64,000 bases of DNA from Butyrivibrio sp. MC2013 (GCF_000424585.1 NZ_AUKE01000009.1:62001-126000), one strand, 5' to 3'. Counted from the stretch's first letter, positions 26,597 to 36,866 are shown. Translations and numbers: made by a program. The notes: generated from the letters alone by a model not told the origin.

Positions 26597-28480
26597 TTGG
26601 AAAATCGCAGAAGAAGTTTCGGAACGATATTCGGCATTATCATAGTCATACTCCTCGCCCTGGTATTCCTTCAATGGGTAGAGGATTCCAGATCTGCCAA
26701 TAATATGGCATATACCATAGGAAAGCTTCAAAGAGATCTTGATCAGGGAAGAGTGACCAGCGCAGTGATCCTGCCCAATGCAGGCAATGACACCGGAGCT
26801 GTGAATATTACATTCAGCGATGCAGACAGGGGTACTGAGACACTCTATGTTACAGATGTAGCCAGGGTTCAGCAGATACTATCTGAGGGCGGCATAGATG
26901 CAGAAGTCAGGGATATCCCCGGTGACAACTGGCTCTTTAACTGGGGACTGCCTATTCTCTGCGTAGCTATTGTCCTTGTCATGGTCATGTCAGTGATGAG
27001 CGGACCACAGGGGGCCGGCAATGCTTCCAACAACCGTATGCTCAACTTTGGCAGAAGCCGTGCCAAGATGACAGTGGGCGATGATAACAAGGTCAAGCTG
27101 GATGACGTAGCAGGACTGAGTGAAGAAAAGGAACAGCTGGCTGAGATCATAGAATTTCTTAAGAATCCCGAGCAGTTTACCAAGGTTGGAGCCAGGATTC
27201 CCAAGGGCGTACTCCTTGAGGGTGCTCCCGGAACAGGTAAGACTCTTTTGGCCAGAGCCATCGCAGGAGAAGCAGGAGTTCCCTTCTTTTCCATATCAGG
27301 TTCGGATTTTGTGGAGATGTTCGTAGGTGTGGGTGCTTCAAGAGTACGTGACCTATTTGAAGATGCCAAGAAGAACAGCCCCTGCATAGTCTTCATAGAT
27401 GAGATCGATGCGGTTGCAAGACGCCGTGGTACAGGTATGGGCGGCGGACACGATGAACGTGAGCAGACACTGAATCAGCTCCTGGTAGAGATGGACGGAT
27501 TCGGAGTAAATGAAGGGATCATAGTAATGGCCGCCACCAACAGGGTGGATATCCTGGATCCTGCGATCCTTCGTCCCGGCCGTTTTGACAGAAAAATAGC
27601 TGTAGCCAGACCTGATATCAAGGGCAGAGAGGCGATACTGAATGTACATGCCAGAAACAAGCCTCTTGCTGATGATGTTAACCTTGGTCAGGTGGCTAAG
27701 ACTACAGCAGGCTTTACCGGTGCTGATCTGGAGAATCTCCTTAATGAAGCAGCTATCGGTGCAGCCATGAAGAAGAGCAGCTTCATAGTAATGGAAGATA
27801 TCAAGGCTGCATTTGTAAGAGTAGCTATTGGTACCGAGAAGAAGAGTCATCTGATCACAGATGAAGAAAAGAGGATCACAGCCTTCCATGAGGCCGGTCA
27901 TGCTATCCTCTTCCATGTGCTCCCTCATGTAGGACCTGTGTATACAGTATCTGTTATTCCTACAGGCGCAGGGGCAGCAGGCTATACCATGCCGCTTCCT
28001 GAAAAGGATGAGATGTTCCTGACAAAGACCAAGATCCTGGAAGAGATCATGGTGGATCTGGGTGGCAGGATTGCTGAGGAGATCATCTTTGGAGATATCA
28101 CCACAGGCGCTTCCAGCGATATACAAAAGGCCACATCTATGGCCAGGAGCATGGTCACCAGATATGGTATGTCTGACAAGATAGGTACAGTTAATTATGT
28201 AGAGAATGAAGATGATGTCTTCATTGGATATGACCTTGGTCACAGGCACAATCATTCAGAACTTATGAGCGGCGAGATTGACAAAGAGGTCAGGGCCATC
28301 ATTGATGACTGCTACAAGAAGGCCAAGGATATCATCCTTGAGCATAGGGATGTTCTTGACAAGGCAGCAGCTCTTCTTATCGAAAAAGAGAAGATCACAG
28401 GCCAGGAATTTGCAGCACTCTTTGAAGATGGATCCGAAGAGATCTACTCTGATATGAACACTGATCCTATATTTGCATAA
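26597..28480 (+). CDS. ftsH: ATP-dependent zinc metalloprotease FtsH
   Basis: 627 residues. Transmembrane helices at ~10-26 and ~115-134 flank a small extracytoplasmic domain. The AAA module has Walker A G-A-P-G-T-G-K-T near 209, Walker B and the R-P-G-R-F-D second region of homology. The zinc site H-E-A-G-H is at 431-435. The start is TTG 26597, with AAAGGAGG 6 bases upstream; no ATG lies nearby in frame. FtsH degrades unassembled membrane proteins and short-lived regulators. Confidence 0.96.
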   Translation: MENRRRSFGTIFGIIIVILLALVFLQWVEDSRSANNMAYTIGKLQRDLDQGRVTSAVILPNAGNDTGAVNITFSDADRGTETLYVTDVARVQQILSEGGIDAEVRDIPGDNWLFNWGLPILCVAIVLVMVMSVMSGPQGAGNASNNRMLNFGRSRAKMTVGDDNKVKLDDVAGLSEEKEQLAEIIEFLKNPEQFTKVGARIPKGVLLEGAPGTGKTLLARAIAGEAGVPFFSISGSDFVEMFVGVGASRVRDLFEDAKKNSPCIVFIDEIDAVARRRGTGMGGGHDEREQTLNQLLVEMDGFGVNEGIIVMAATNRVDILDPAILRPGRFDRKIAVARPDIKGREAILNVHARNKPLADDVNLGQVAKTTAGFTGADLENLLNEAAIGAAMKKSSFIVMEDIKAAFVRVAIGTEKKSHLITDEEKRITAFHEAGHAILFHVLPHVGPVYTVSVIPTGAGAAGYTMPLPEKDEMFLTKTKILEEIMVDLGGRIAEEIIFGDITTGASSDIQKATSMARSMVTRYGMSDKIGTVNYVENEDDVFIGYDLGHRHNHSELMSGEIDKEVRAIIDDCYKKAKDIILEHRDVLDKAAALLIEKEKITGQEFAALFEDGSEEIYSDMNTDPIFA

Positions 28481-28490
28481 AGCACTTACG

Positions 28491-28518
28491 GGCCCGGCAG
28501 TATCTGCCGGGTCCTTTT
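28491..28518 (+). terminator. intrinsic terminator after ftsH
   Basis: A 10-bp GC-rich stem (28491-28500 with 28504-28513) with a TAT loop and CTTTT tail. Confidence 0.9.
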
Positions 28519-28883
28519 GCCCGCCGGAGCGGCAGTTCTCGTGGGGGGAACTACAGCTGCTATCAATAAGTTTTGTTAAAATACTAACAATTTGACGAAA
28601 ATGACGGAGCTGTATAATTATGCATCTGCAAAAATGACCAAAAACCAGTGATCTGTTTTGTATATTTTGTTGAAAGTGAGAATTGTCCCAATGGGGCGAG
28701 CTTGCTATTATAATATGCGTAACCCCCCAATATTTATATAGTTTTTGCTATACCCCATAAGAAATACCTTCTCTGAAAAAGACAGCTCCCCCTAAAGCTG
28801 TCTTTTTTGCTATCTCTAAATATGTTATTATTATTACAGGGCAAAGAATACAATCAGTATACAGATAAAGGGGAAGGGACATA
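28519..28883. other. 365-bp gap: possible small RNA and promoters
   Basis: No coding frame. It contains a pair of AAAATGAC words whose TGAC lie exactly 33 bp apart (28602 and 28635), a TATAAT at 28613-28618 with TTGACG 15 bp upstream, a second TATAAT at 28709-28714, and a strong terminator at 28779-28808 that stands 76 bp before the amylase start. A transcript from the second box would be ~90 nt, C-rich and terminated, like a small RNA. Confidence 0.45.
28779..28808 (+). terminator. intrinsic terminator upstream of the amylase gene
   Basis: A 9-bp stem (28779-28787 with 28796-28804) followed by T residues, with no coding gene between it and the ftsH terminator. It must end a leader or small RNA. 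Confidence 0.85.
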
Positions 28884-30950
28884 ATGTTTGAAGAAGGACT
28901 TCTTTTTCACGACGTTGTTTCAGGCTACCTTAGCTCGGTTGAGCCTGAACCATGGCAGAGTGTCACTATCAGATTTCGGACCGGGACTTGTCAGGTTAGG
29001 TCTGTAACTCTTTGCTGTGAGGGCGAAGAGATCTTTATGCAGAAGGTATCTCTTTCTGATTATCCGCAATATTGCGATTTCTATGAAGCAGAGATTGAGC
29101 TCTCCGACGATCCCTGTTCTTATTATTTCGCCGTTAAGCCGGAAGGCGGCAAGACTCTCTATTATGATGTGAGAGGAGTTGTGAAGGATAAGCCTAAGGC
29201 AGATTCACACACGCTTTTCAGGATCATACCGGGCTTTCGTGTGCCCGGCTGGGCAAGAGGCGCCGTGATCTATCAGATCTTTACGGACCGCTTTTGCAAT
29301 GGGGACAAGTCCAATGATGTAGTAAGCGGTGAGTATCTGTACGAGGGCAAGCTGGTCAAGAAGGTCAGCGATTGGCACAAGCTCCCCGACCCAAGGTCTG
29401 ATTTTCGCCATATCTACGGCGGAGACCTAAAGGGCGTAATGTCTAAGCTGGATTATCTCTCAGACCTGGGTATAGAAGTAATATACTTTAATCCTCTCTT
29501 TGTATCTCCCTCCAGTCACAAGTACGATACTCAGGATTATGACCATATAGATCCTCATTTTGGTGTGATCATAAATGATGGCGGAGAATTGGTCAAAAAG
29601 GCTGACAAGGACAACAGGAGCGCAGAGCGCTATATCAGGCGTACCACGGACCTTGCCAATCTCGAAGCCAGCGACCGCCTCTTTGCGCAGCTGGTAGAGG
29701 AAGCTCATAAGAGAGGGATCAGGGTGATCCTGGACGGAGTATTTAACCACTGCGGCAGCTTTAATAAGTGGCTGGATACAGAGCAGATATATGGTAATGG
29801 AGCATATCACGACAAGACATCTCCATACCAGGCCTTCTTTAAATTTGAGGAGGACCACTGGCCTGATAATGATAGCTATGAAGGCTGGTGGGATTACAAG
29901 ACCCTGCCCAAGCTCAATTATGAAGGAGCCAGGGCTCTGCAGGAATACATCCTCAGGATAGGCAGAAAATGGGTATCTCCTCCTTATAATGCTGACGGCT
30001 GGAGACTGGACGTTGCTGCTGACCTGGGTCACAGCGCGGATTTTAACCATTATTTCTGGAGGCGCTTTAGATCTGCAGTCAAAGAGGCCAATCCCTCGGC
30101 GGTGATAATAGCTGAAAATTATGGATCCTCCAGGGAATGGCTTATGGGTAATGAGTGGGATTCTGTGATGAACTATGACGGGTTCATGGATCCTGTGAGC
30201 TGGTTTCTTACAGGTGAAGACAGGCACTCAGACCATTTTAAGAAAGACAGGCTCTGCAATACAGAGCTATTCTGGTCTTCCATGAAAGAGGCCATGGGTG
30301 AGAATTTTAGCTGTCAGTCCATGCAGACTGCCATGAACCAGCTCTCTAATCACGACCATTCAAGATTTATGACCAGGACCAATATGAGGCCGGGAAGGGC
30401 AACGGATGCGGAAGGCTCTGAAGGAGCGGATAAGGACACAGAACCTGCCGTATTCATGGAAGGAGCACTTCTCCTTATGACATGGCCCGGTGCACCTGCT
30501 ATCTATTACGGAGATGAAGCGGGACTTACAGGTTATACGGATCCTGACAACAGAAGGACCTATCCCTGGGGCAGTGAAGATCAGAATATGATAGCCTTTC
30601 ACAAGGAGATCATACAGATGAGAAAGCATGCTCCGGAGCTGAGAACAGGGGCCTTGGTAAGGCTGGGCAGTATGGAAAAGGGTATCCTGACCTATGGAAG
30701 ATTTTTGCCTGGAGCTGCATCTGTAGTACTGATCAACAATACAGGACGCACCAGACTCCTGGATCTGGACCTTAGAGCCTGCGAGATAGGAAGCGGCCAT
30801 ACACTCATAAAGGTCATAGAGACAGGCAAGGAAGGTTACAATACCAGCCCTGACAGGATACTGGCGGGAGAAGGCACTACATCCTTCAGACTGCCGCCGT
30901 ACTCAGGCTTTGTCTACAGATATGAGAAAGCTATCGGACACGGGAGATAA
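28884..30950 (+). CDS. GH13 alpha-amylase family enzyme (neopullulanase/cyclomaltodextrinase type)
   Basis: 688 residues without signal peptide, so cytoplasmic. An N-terminal CBM34-like beta domain (~1-115) precedes the (beta/alpha)8 barrel. Conserved regions: D-G-V-F-N-H-C-G, G-W-R-L-D-V-A with nucleophile D376, I-A-E-N-Y with acid E411, and S-N-H-D-H-S-R with D491. W-P-G-A-P-A-I-Y-Y-G-D-E follows, then a C-terminal beta domain. The CBM34 domain and cytoplasmic location suggest hydrolysis of imported maltodextrins, cyclodextrins or pullulan fragments. A Glu/Asp/Lys insert of ~30 residues before the D-G-V-F-N-H motif is longer than usual. Confidence 0.9.
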   Translation: MFEEGLLFHDVVSGYLSSVEPEPWQSVTIRFRTGTCQVRSVTLCCEGEEIFMQKVSLSDYPQYCDFYEAEIELSDDPCSYYFAVKPEGGKTLYYDVRGVVKDKPKADSHTLFRIIPGFRVPGWARGAVIYQIFTDRFCNGDKSNDVVSGEYLYEGKLVKKVSDWHKLPDPRSDFRHIYGGDLKGVMSKLDYLSDLGIEVIYFNPLFVSPSSHKYDTQDYDHIDPHFGVIINDGGELVKKADKDNRSAERYIRRTTDLANLEASDRLFAQLVEEAHKRGIRVILDGVFNHCGSFNKWLDTEQIYGNGAYHDKTSPYQAFFKFEEDHWPDNDSYEGWWDYKTLPKLNYEGARALQEYILRIGRKWVSPPYNADGWRLDVAADLGHSADFNHYFWRRFRSAVKEANPSAVIIAENYGSSREWLMGNEWDSVMNYDGFMDPVSWFLTGEDRHSDHFKKDRLCNTELFWSSMKEAMGENFSCQSMQTAMNQLSNHDHSRFMTRTNMRPGRATDAEGSEGADKDTEPAVFMEGALLLMTWPGAPAIYYGDEAGLTGYTDPDNRRTYPWGSEDQNMIAFHKEIIQMRKHAPELRTGALVRLGSMEKGILTYGRFLPGAASVVLINNTGRTRLLDLDLRACEIGSGHTLIKVIETGKEGYNTSPDRILAGEGTTSFRLPPYSGFVYRYEKAIGHGR

Positions 30951-31004
30951 GTCATAGAGTTCAGGTGCAGCGCCTATGAACAGTAAGAGATAAGCTCTAG
31001 CCTC

Positions 31005-31033
31005 TTGCCCACTGAATTAATTCGGGTTATAAT
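31005..31033 (+). promoter_or_regulatory. promoter of fba
   Basis: TTGCCC (31005-31010), a 17-bp spacer and a perfect TATAAT (31028-31033) followed by a T run. Confidence 0.75.
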
Positions 31034-31121
31034 TTTTTTGTTGGCTTTATTAAGTTGTGCGACGGATGTGCCCTGAGCGGGTGCCATTCCAGTCGACATG
31101 CAAAAGAAAGGTGGTATGACA

Positions 31122-32060
31122 ATGGCACTTGTTACATCTACAGAACTGTTTAAGAAAGCATATTCAGGCGGATACGCTATCGGTGCTTTCAACATCAACA
31201 ACATGGAAATCGTACAGGCTATTACAGATGCTGCAGCTGAGCTGAAGAGCCCTGTAATCCTCCAGGCTTCTCAGGGAGCCAGAAAGTACGCTAATTCAGT
31301 ATATCTTGTAAAGCTGGTAGAAGCTGCTAATGAGCTTCATCCTGAAGTTCCGATCGTTCTGCATCTGGATCATGGCGCAGATTTCGCTACATGTAAGGAT
31401 TGTATCGACAACGGCTTTACTTCCGTTATGATTGACTATTCTTCACACTCTTTCGAAGAGAACATTGAAGAGTCCCGCAAGGTTGCAGAGTATGCTCACG
31501 AGCACGGCGTTGTAGTAGAGGCTGAGCTTGGTACTCTGGCAGGTATCGAAGATGCAGTATCAGTTGATGCTGATGCAGCTATGTTCACAGATCCTGATCA
31601 GGTTGAAGAATTCGTTAACAAGACAGGCGTTGATTCCCTGGCTATCGCTATCGGAACCAGCCACGGCGCTTACAAGTTCAAGCCCGGCACAGATCCCAAG
31701 CTTCGTCTGGACATCCTTGAAGAGGTTTCCAGAAGACTTCCCGGCTTCCCTATCGTTCTTCACGGATCTTCATCTGTTCCTCAGGAATATGTTAAGATCA
31801 TCAACGAGCACGGTGGAGCTCTTAAGGATGCTATCGGTATTCCTGAAGACCAGCTGCGTGAAGCTGCAAGAGGCGCTGTCTGCAAGATCAACATCGACTC
31901 CGATCTTCGTCTTGGAATGACAGCAGGTATCCGCGAGCACTTCGCAGCAAGCCCTGATCATTTCGATCCTCGTCAGTATCTTGGCGATGGCCGTAAGTAT
32001 GTTAAGGCTATCGTTGAGCACAAGATCAAAGAGGTTCTTGGTTCTGACGGTACAATCTGA
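31122..32060 (+). CDS. fba: fructose-bisphosphate aldolase, class II
   Basis: 312 residues. V-L-H-L-D-H-G-A-D near 80, the zinc-binding V-V-V-E-A-E-L-G-T near 133, G-T-S-H-G-A-Y-K-F and L-H-G-S-S-S-V are class II signatures. It cleaves fructose 1,6-bisphosphate in glycolysis. Codon use is strongly biased as expected of a highly expressed gene. The frame is open from 31098, but AAGGTGG (31108-31114) places the start at ATG 31122, 7 bases downstream. Confidence 0.95.
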   Translation: MALVTSTELFKKAYSGGYAIGAFNINNMEIVQAITDAAAELKSPVILQASQGARKYANSVYLVKLVEAANELHPEVPIVLHLDHGADFATCKDCIDNGFTSVMIDYSSHSFEENIEESRKVAEYAHEHGVVVEAELGTLAGIEDAVSVDADAAMFTDPDQVEEFVNKTGVDSLAIAIGTSHGAYKFKPGTDPKLRLDILEEVSRRLPGFPIVLHGSSSVPQEYVKIINEHGGALKDAIGIPEDQLREAARGAVCKINIDSDLRLGMTAGIREHFAASPDHFDPRQYLGDGRKYVKAIVEHKIKEVLGSDGTI

Positions 32061-32076
32061 TCTGCAGATCATCAGT

Positions 32077-32106
32077 GCCCCGCAGGTTGATACCTGCGGG
32101 GCTTTT
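32077..32106 (+). terminator. intrinsic terminator after fba
   Basis: An 11-bp perfect GC-rich stem (32077-32087 with 32092-32102) followed by TTTT. Confidence 0.92.
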
Positions 32107-32125
32107 ATCATAAAGGAATATTCAT

Positions 32126-32629
32126 ATGCATAACGAACTTACACGTAAGGATATAGAAGACATGCAGGCAGAGATCGATCACAGGCGTATTGTGGTCAGA
32201 AAAGAGCTGTTGGAGGATGTTAAGGAAGCCAGGGCTCAGGGAGATCTCTCTGAAAATTTTGAATACTATGCTGCCAAGAAGGCAAAAAACCAGAATGAAT
32301 CCAGGATCCGTTTCCTGGAAAGAATGATCAAGACTGCTAAAGTTGTGGATGATGATTCTGCTGACGATCAGGTGGGCATGAACAAGTCCGTTACTGTTTA
32401 TATAGAAGAGGATGACTGTGAGGAAACCTATAAGATAGTGACCACAATAAGGGCCGATTCCCTAAAGGGTACTATCAGTGTGGAGTCTCCCCTGGGTAAG
32501 GCTCTTATGGGCCATAAGGTAGGAGATAAAGTTACCATAGAGATTTCCAAGGATTACAGTTATGATGTTATTATAAAGAAAATTGAGAATTCCGGTTTAT
32601 CGGATGATGATACTCTAAGAGATTTCTAA
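32126..32629 (+). CDS. greA: transcription elongation factor GreA
   Basis: 167 residues. The N-terminal coiled coil carries A-R-A-Q-G-D-L-S-E-N-F-E-Y near 35-47 with the acidic tip that enters the RNA polymerase secondary channel; the C-terminal FKBP-like domain ends with S-P-L-G-K-A-L-M-G-H-K-V-G-D. It promotes cleavage of backtracked transcripts. The gene lies 20 bases after the fba terminator and has its own AAAGGAA site. Confidence 0.92.
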   Translation: MHNELTRKDIEDMQAEIDHRRIVVRKELLEDVKEARAQGDLSENFEYYAAKKAKNQNESRIRFLERMIKTAKVVDDDSADDQVGMNKSVTVYIEEDDCEETYKIVTTIRADSLKGTISVESPLGKALMGHKVGDKVTIEISKDYSYDVIIKKIENSGLSDDDTLRDF

Positions 32630-32701
32630 AGCTATCAGACCCTTTAGGCAATGTAAATATGCTGCAAAGATGGCCGGCAAAGCCCGGAAGAGAGGACCTA
32701 T

Positions 32702-34090
32702 ATGGCTAAAAAGCTTTACCTTGAATGCAACAGCGGTATCAGCGGAGATATGCTCGTGGCAGCTCTTATAGATCTGGGTGTGGAGCCTAAAGGGCTGATC
32801 ACCGCGCTTAAATCCATACCGGCTGAGGGCTATGACATTAAGATCAGCAGGGTAGAGAAAGCGGGCCTTGATTGCTGCGACTTTGATGTGATACTGGACA
32901 AAGAGCATGATGGCCATGACCATGATATGGATTATCTTCACGGAGATCATGAGCATAGTCATGAGCATCACCACCACCATGAGCACAGAGGGCTCAGGGA
33001 GATCATGGATCTCTTATCTTCATCTGATCTGTCTCCTGCAGCTCTTGAATATTCCCGCAGGATATTTGACGTACTGGCAGTTGCAGAGAGCAAGGCACAC
33101 GGTATTCCAAAAGATGAGGTCCACTTCCATGAAGTGGGCGCTATTGATTCCATAATAGATGTGGCTGCTATAGGCTACTGCATGGACGCGCTGGATATCA
33201 GAGAGCTCATAGTGACATCTCTATCAGAGGGCAAGGGGACTGTGAGATGCGCTCATGGTATACTTCCCATACCTGTGCCGGCAGTCAGCAATATATGCGC
33301 TGCTGCATCTATTGCCCTGGAGATTACAGACTCTTTTGGCGAATTTGTCACGCCTACGGGAGCAGCTGCTGTTGCGGCGCTTCGAACATCTGACAGACTC
33401 CCTGACAGATTCATCATAGAAAAGGTGGGCATGGGCGCAGGTAAGAGAACATATGAGAGACCCAGTATCCTGAGAGCCATGATCATTGGGGAGCTGCCAA
33501 AGCCCGGCAGAAAGAGCGTCAATGCTCCTCTTAGGGACAATGATGCTGCTTTGTCTCTTTTTTCCGAAGAAACATTTATATATAATGACCATATCAAATC
33601 TGACAGCTCGGATATAATATTTAAGCTGGAGACTGGGATCGATGATTCCACCGGAGAAGAGCTGGGCCTTGTGATGGACAGGCTTCTTGAAGCAGGGGCA
33701 AAGGATGTGTACTATATTCCGATATATATGAAGAAGAACCGCCCTGCTTATCAGCTGTGTGTTCTCTGCAGTCAGGACAAGCTTGAGGAGATGGAGAATA
33801 TCATCTTCCATGACACGACTACCATTGGTATACGCCGGATCCTCTGCAGTCGCAGCGTCCTGCCCAGAGAGGATACCACAATTGAATTTGAACAGGGTAT
33901 CTTCCATGTTAAGAAAGTGACTCTCCCTGATGGAGAGATCAGATATTATCCCGAATATGAAAGCGCTGCCAGACTGGCAGCCATAACAGGCGAGTCCTAT
34001 AGGGAGGCATACAGGAATCTGGAAAACGGTACCTCCTACAGAGGTGCTTATCAGGTGCTGTCTCCGGGGCTGCCACGGGATAAGAAGTAA
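32702..34090 (+). CDS. larC: nickel pincer cofactor biosynthesis protein LarC
   Basis: 462 residues. E-C-N-S-G-I-S-G-D-M at the start, a His-rich metal loop (~65-97, with runs of H), P-K-D-E-V-H-F-H-E-V-G-A-I-D-S-I near 140, and the C-terminal T-G-I-D-D-S-T-G-E-E segment. LarC inserts nickel into the pyridinium pincer of the lactate racemase cofactor. In some lactobacilli it needs a programmed frameshift; here it is one continuous frame. No larA, larB or larE is adjacent. Confidence 0.92.
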   Translation: MAKKLYLECNSGISGDMLVAALIDLGVEPKGLITALKSIPAEGYDIKISRVEKAGLDCCDFDVILDKEHDGHDHDMDYLHGDHEHSHEHHHHHEHRGLREIMDLLSSSDLSPAALEYSRRIFDVLAVAESKAHGIPKDEVHFHEVGAIDSIIDVAAIGYCMDALDIRELIVTSLSEGKGTVRCAHGILPIPVPAVSNICAAASIALEITDSFGEFVTPTGAAAVAALRTSDRLPDRFIIEKVGMGAGKRTYERPSILRAMIIGELPKPGRKSVNAPLRDNDAALSLFSEETFIYNDHIKSDSSDIIFKLETGIDDSTGEELGLVMDRLLEAGAKDVYYIPIYMKKNRPAYQLCVLCSQDKLEEMENIIFHDTTTIGIRRILCSRSVLPREDTTIEFEQGIFHVKKVTLPDGEIRYYPEYESAARLAAITGESYREAYRNLENGTSYRGAYQVLSPGLPRDKK

Positions 34091-34114
34091 TTTAAGGAGT
34101 TAATAGTAGTTTTT

Positions 34115-35632
34115 ATGTTTAGTAGTACCAAAACGCGCAGGACAATCAGGACTGTGATCATCATCCTGGAGATATTAGCACTCCTTGTAGAGGGCGGTAT
34201 ACTCTTTGTATTGTCCAAGCTTGACAGGATCCAAAAGGTAAATATCGCAGCAGAGAGGCTTGAAGAGAATATCTCTAGTCAGGCCAAAGAGAGTACTGAG
34301 GCAGGCGAGATGCATGGTTATACCAACATCGCTCTCTTTGGAGTGGATACCAGGACAGGCCAGCTAAAGTCTGATACCAGGTCGGATACCATACTTATAG
34401 CTTCCATTAACAACGATACGTCGGAGGTGAGACTGGTATCTATATACAGGGATACTTATCTGAACCTGGGAAATGATAGCTATAATAAGGCAAATTCCGC
34501 ATATTCCCAGGGCGGACCGGCGCAGGCTATAGACATGCTCAACAAGAACCTGGACCTTAACATCACGGATTTTGTCACCATAGGCTTTGCAGGACTGGTG
34601 GATACCATTGATGCTCTGGGAGGCATAGACCTGGAGCTGACAGATGAGGAAGTAAGGCATCTGAATGATTATCAGAAGATAATGGCAAAGCAGCAGGATC
34701 GTGAATATATTGAAGTGACACAGTCCGGCTATCAGCATCTTAATGGACTGCAGGCAACAGCCTATTGCAGGATCAGATATACAGCAGGTGATGACTTTAA
34801 GCGTGCGGAGAGGCAGAGGCTGGTACTGGAAAAGGTATTTGAACTGTCCAAACATGCTTCTCTGGCTGAGCTCAATGCCATAGTCAACGCTGTTACTGAT
34901 GAAATATACACATCTCTGACCAATTCCGAGATCCTCTCTTACGTAGCAAGGCTTACAGGCTTTGAACTGGTGGATTCGGGAGGATTTCCCACAGAGACGA
35001 TGAGAAAAACAGGTACTGTAGGCAGGAAGGGCTCCTGCGTAATGCCTGTGACTTTGGAAGCCAATGTGGCATGGCTTCATGAATATCTCTTTGAAGAATA
35101 TGACTATACTCCCTCGGATGAAGTAATGGAGCTGAGTGAGAGGATAGGACATGATACAGGATTTATGCTGGATGATGAAGGCAATATAGTGGCCTGGAGA
35201 GCCAGCGGCAATTACGACATCACGCCATCGAATTCGGGAAGCCAGGTGCAGAGCCAGTCTCCTTCCCGTCAGGAGCAAAATGATGCTACTGCAGGCCTCA
35301 GGTCCATGATAGATCCCTTGAATGGACAGACCGTGTGGTACGATCCATATACAGGAGTGGTAATAGATCCTGCAACAGGACTGGCAACAGGAGCCCTGGC
35401 AGATCCCGCCACCGGCAACGTGGTGCATCCTGAGCTGCCGGGTCAGCAGCCCGCTGTAGAAGAGCAGCAGCCCATAGAACAGCCGCAGCCTCCGGTAGAA
35501 CCTGTAACTGAGGCGCCCGCAGCAGATCCTGTAGGGCAAGGGGCAGATCCTGCTATGCAGCAGCCTGCAGATCCTACCTCGCAGCCTGTAGACCCTGCGG
35601 CTCAGACACCTGCAGAGCCTGTGGTTCCTTAA
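34115..35632 (+). CDS. LytR-CpsA-Psr (LCP) family glycopolymer ligase with Pro-rich tail
   Basis: 505 residues. One N-terminal transmembrane helix (~9-33), then the LCP domain: G-V-D-T-R, S-D-T-I-L-I near 88, Y-R-D-T-Y and C-R-I-R-Y, with conserved Asp and Arg for the lipid pyrophosphate and Mg. The C-terminal ~140 residues are a Pro/Gln/Ala-rich repetitive tail, partly of D-P-x-T-G-x units, probably running through or along the wall. LCP enzymes attach polysaccharide or teichoic-acid-like polymers to peptidoglycan. A second LCP gene at 41229 closes the exopolysaccharide cluster. Confidence 0.9.
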   Translation: MFSSTKTRRTIRTVIIILEILALLVEGGILFVLSKLDRIQKVNIAAERLEENISSQAKESTEAGEMHGYTNIALFGVDTRTGQLKSDTRSDTILIASINNDTSEVRLVSIYRDTYLNLGNDSYNKANSAYSQGGPAQAIDMLNKNLDLNITDFVTIGFAGLVDTIDALGGIDLELTDEEVRHLNDYQKIMAKQQDREYIEVTQSGYQHLNGLQATAYCRIRYTAGDDFKRAERQRLVLEKVFELSKHASLAELNAIVNAVTDEIYTSLTNSEILSYVARLTGFELVDSGGFPTETMRKTGTVGRKGSCVMPVTLEANVAWLHEYLFEEYDYTPSDEVMELSERIGHDTGFMLDDEGNIVAWRASGNYDITPSNSGSQVQSQSPSRQEQNDATAGLRSMIDPLNGQTVWYDPYTGVVIDPATGLATGALADPATGNVVHPELPGQQPAVEEQQPIEQPQPPVEPVTEAPAADPVGQGADPAMQQPADPTSQPVDPAAQTPAEPVVP

Positions 35633-35672
35633 TAATCTCATATAAGCTAGCACAAGAGGAAAGGAGCTATCC

Positions 35673-36866
35673 ATGAAGAATTACCGCAATGTCACAGAGG
35701 ATATCTTTTGGATCGGAGCAAGTGACACACGCCTGTCACGCTTCGAGAACATTTTTCCCATTCCCAGGGGAGTATCCTACAACAGCTATGCCGTAATCGA
35801 TGAGAAGATATGCCTTTTTGATACTGCTGATGTAAGTGTTGCTGATCAGTATATCGAGAATCTGCAGGCTCTTTTGGGAGACAGAACGCCTGATTATCAG
35901 GTGATCCTCCATATGGAGCCCGATCACTGCTCGCAGATAGCAAGAGTAGCAGGAATGTATCCTGATATGACTCTGGTAGGTTCTGCCCAGGCCTTTAAGT
36001 TTCTCCATCAGTTCTTCCCTGAGCTGGATGATATGAAAAAGCAGATTGTCAAAGAAGGCGACAGCTTATCTACAGGTCATCATGAGTTTTCATTTGTGGC
36101 TGCTCCCATGGTCCACTGGCCCGAAGTTCTCTTTGCCTATGACAAGGAAAGCGGAGCGCTCTTTTCCGCTGATGCCTTTGGCACCTTTGGAGCTATAGAG
36201 ACAGGCCTCTTTGCAGACGAATATGATTTTGAAAAAGAATTTCTGGATGATGCCAGACGCTATTATGCCAATATCGTAGGCAAGTTCGGCGGTCAGGTAC
36301 AGCTGGTCCTCAAAAAGGCAGCAGGCCTTGATATCAAATATATCTGTCCTCTCCATGGTCCTGTATGGAGAAAGGACATCTCCTGGTTTATAGACAAGTA
36401 TCAGAAGTGGTCCTCTTATGAAGCAGAGACAGATGACATACTCCTGGTATACGGATCTCTCTACGGTCATACGGCATCAGCTGCCAGAAAGGTGGCAGAG
36501 GAGATCGCAGCCACAGGTGCAAGAGTGTCTGTATATGATGTGAGCGGTACCCATCTCTCAGTACTCATAGGAGAAGCCTGGAGATGCAGACGTATAGTGA
36601 TAATATCACCTACATACAATGGCGGTATATATATTCCCGTTAGGGATCTCATAGAGGATATGGCGGCCCTTGGACTAAAGAACAGGAAATTCTTCCTGGG
36701 ACAGAACGGCACCTGGGCTCCCATGTCAGGTAAGCTCATGGCTGAGAAGCTTACCGCGCTTGCCGGCTGCACTGTCAGCGACAATATCCTGACTATCACA
36801 TCTGCCCTTCATGATGAAGATGAAGCTGCAGTTAAAGCCTTCGCCGCAGAGGTTGCAGGGGCGTAA
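35673..36866 (+). CDS. FprA-type flavodiiron protein
   Basis: 397 residues. A metallo-beta-lactamase domain (~1-245) with the diiron ligand motif H-M-E-P-D-H near 84 and L-H-G-P near 228, then a flavodoxin domain starting with V-Y-G-S-L-Y-G-H-T near 257. Flavodiiron proteins reduce O2 to water or NO to N2O and protect strict anaerobes. AAAGGAG is 7 bases before the ATG. It is transcribed alone, between an LCP gene and its own terminator. Confidence 0.93.
   Translation: MKNYRNVTEDIFWIGASDTRLSRFENIFPIPRGVSYNSYAVIDEKICLFDTADVSVADQYIENLQALLGDRTPDYQVILHMEPDHCSQIARVAGMYPDMTLVGSAQAFKFLHQFFPELDDMKKQIVKEGDSLSTGHHEFSFVAAPMVHWPEVLFAYDKESGALFSADAFGTFGAIETGLFADEYDFEKEFLDDARRYYANIVGKFGGQVQLVLKKAAGLDIKYICPLHGPVWRKDISWFIDKYQKWSSYEAETDDILLVYGSLYGHTASAARKVAEEIAATGARVSVYDVSGTHLSVLIGEAWRCRRIVIISPTYNGGIYIPVRDLIEDMAALGLKNRKFFLGQNGTWAPMSGKLMAEKLTALAGCTVSDNILTITSALHDEDEAAVKAFAAEVAGA

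Noticed and set aside
32702..34090. Programmed frameshift in larC
   Set aside because: The gene is one continuous frame.
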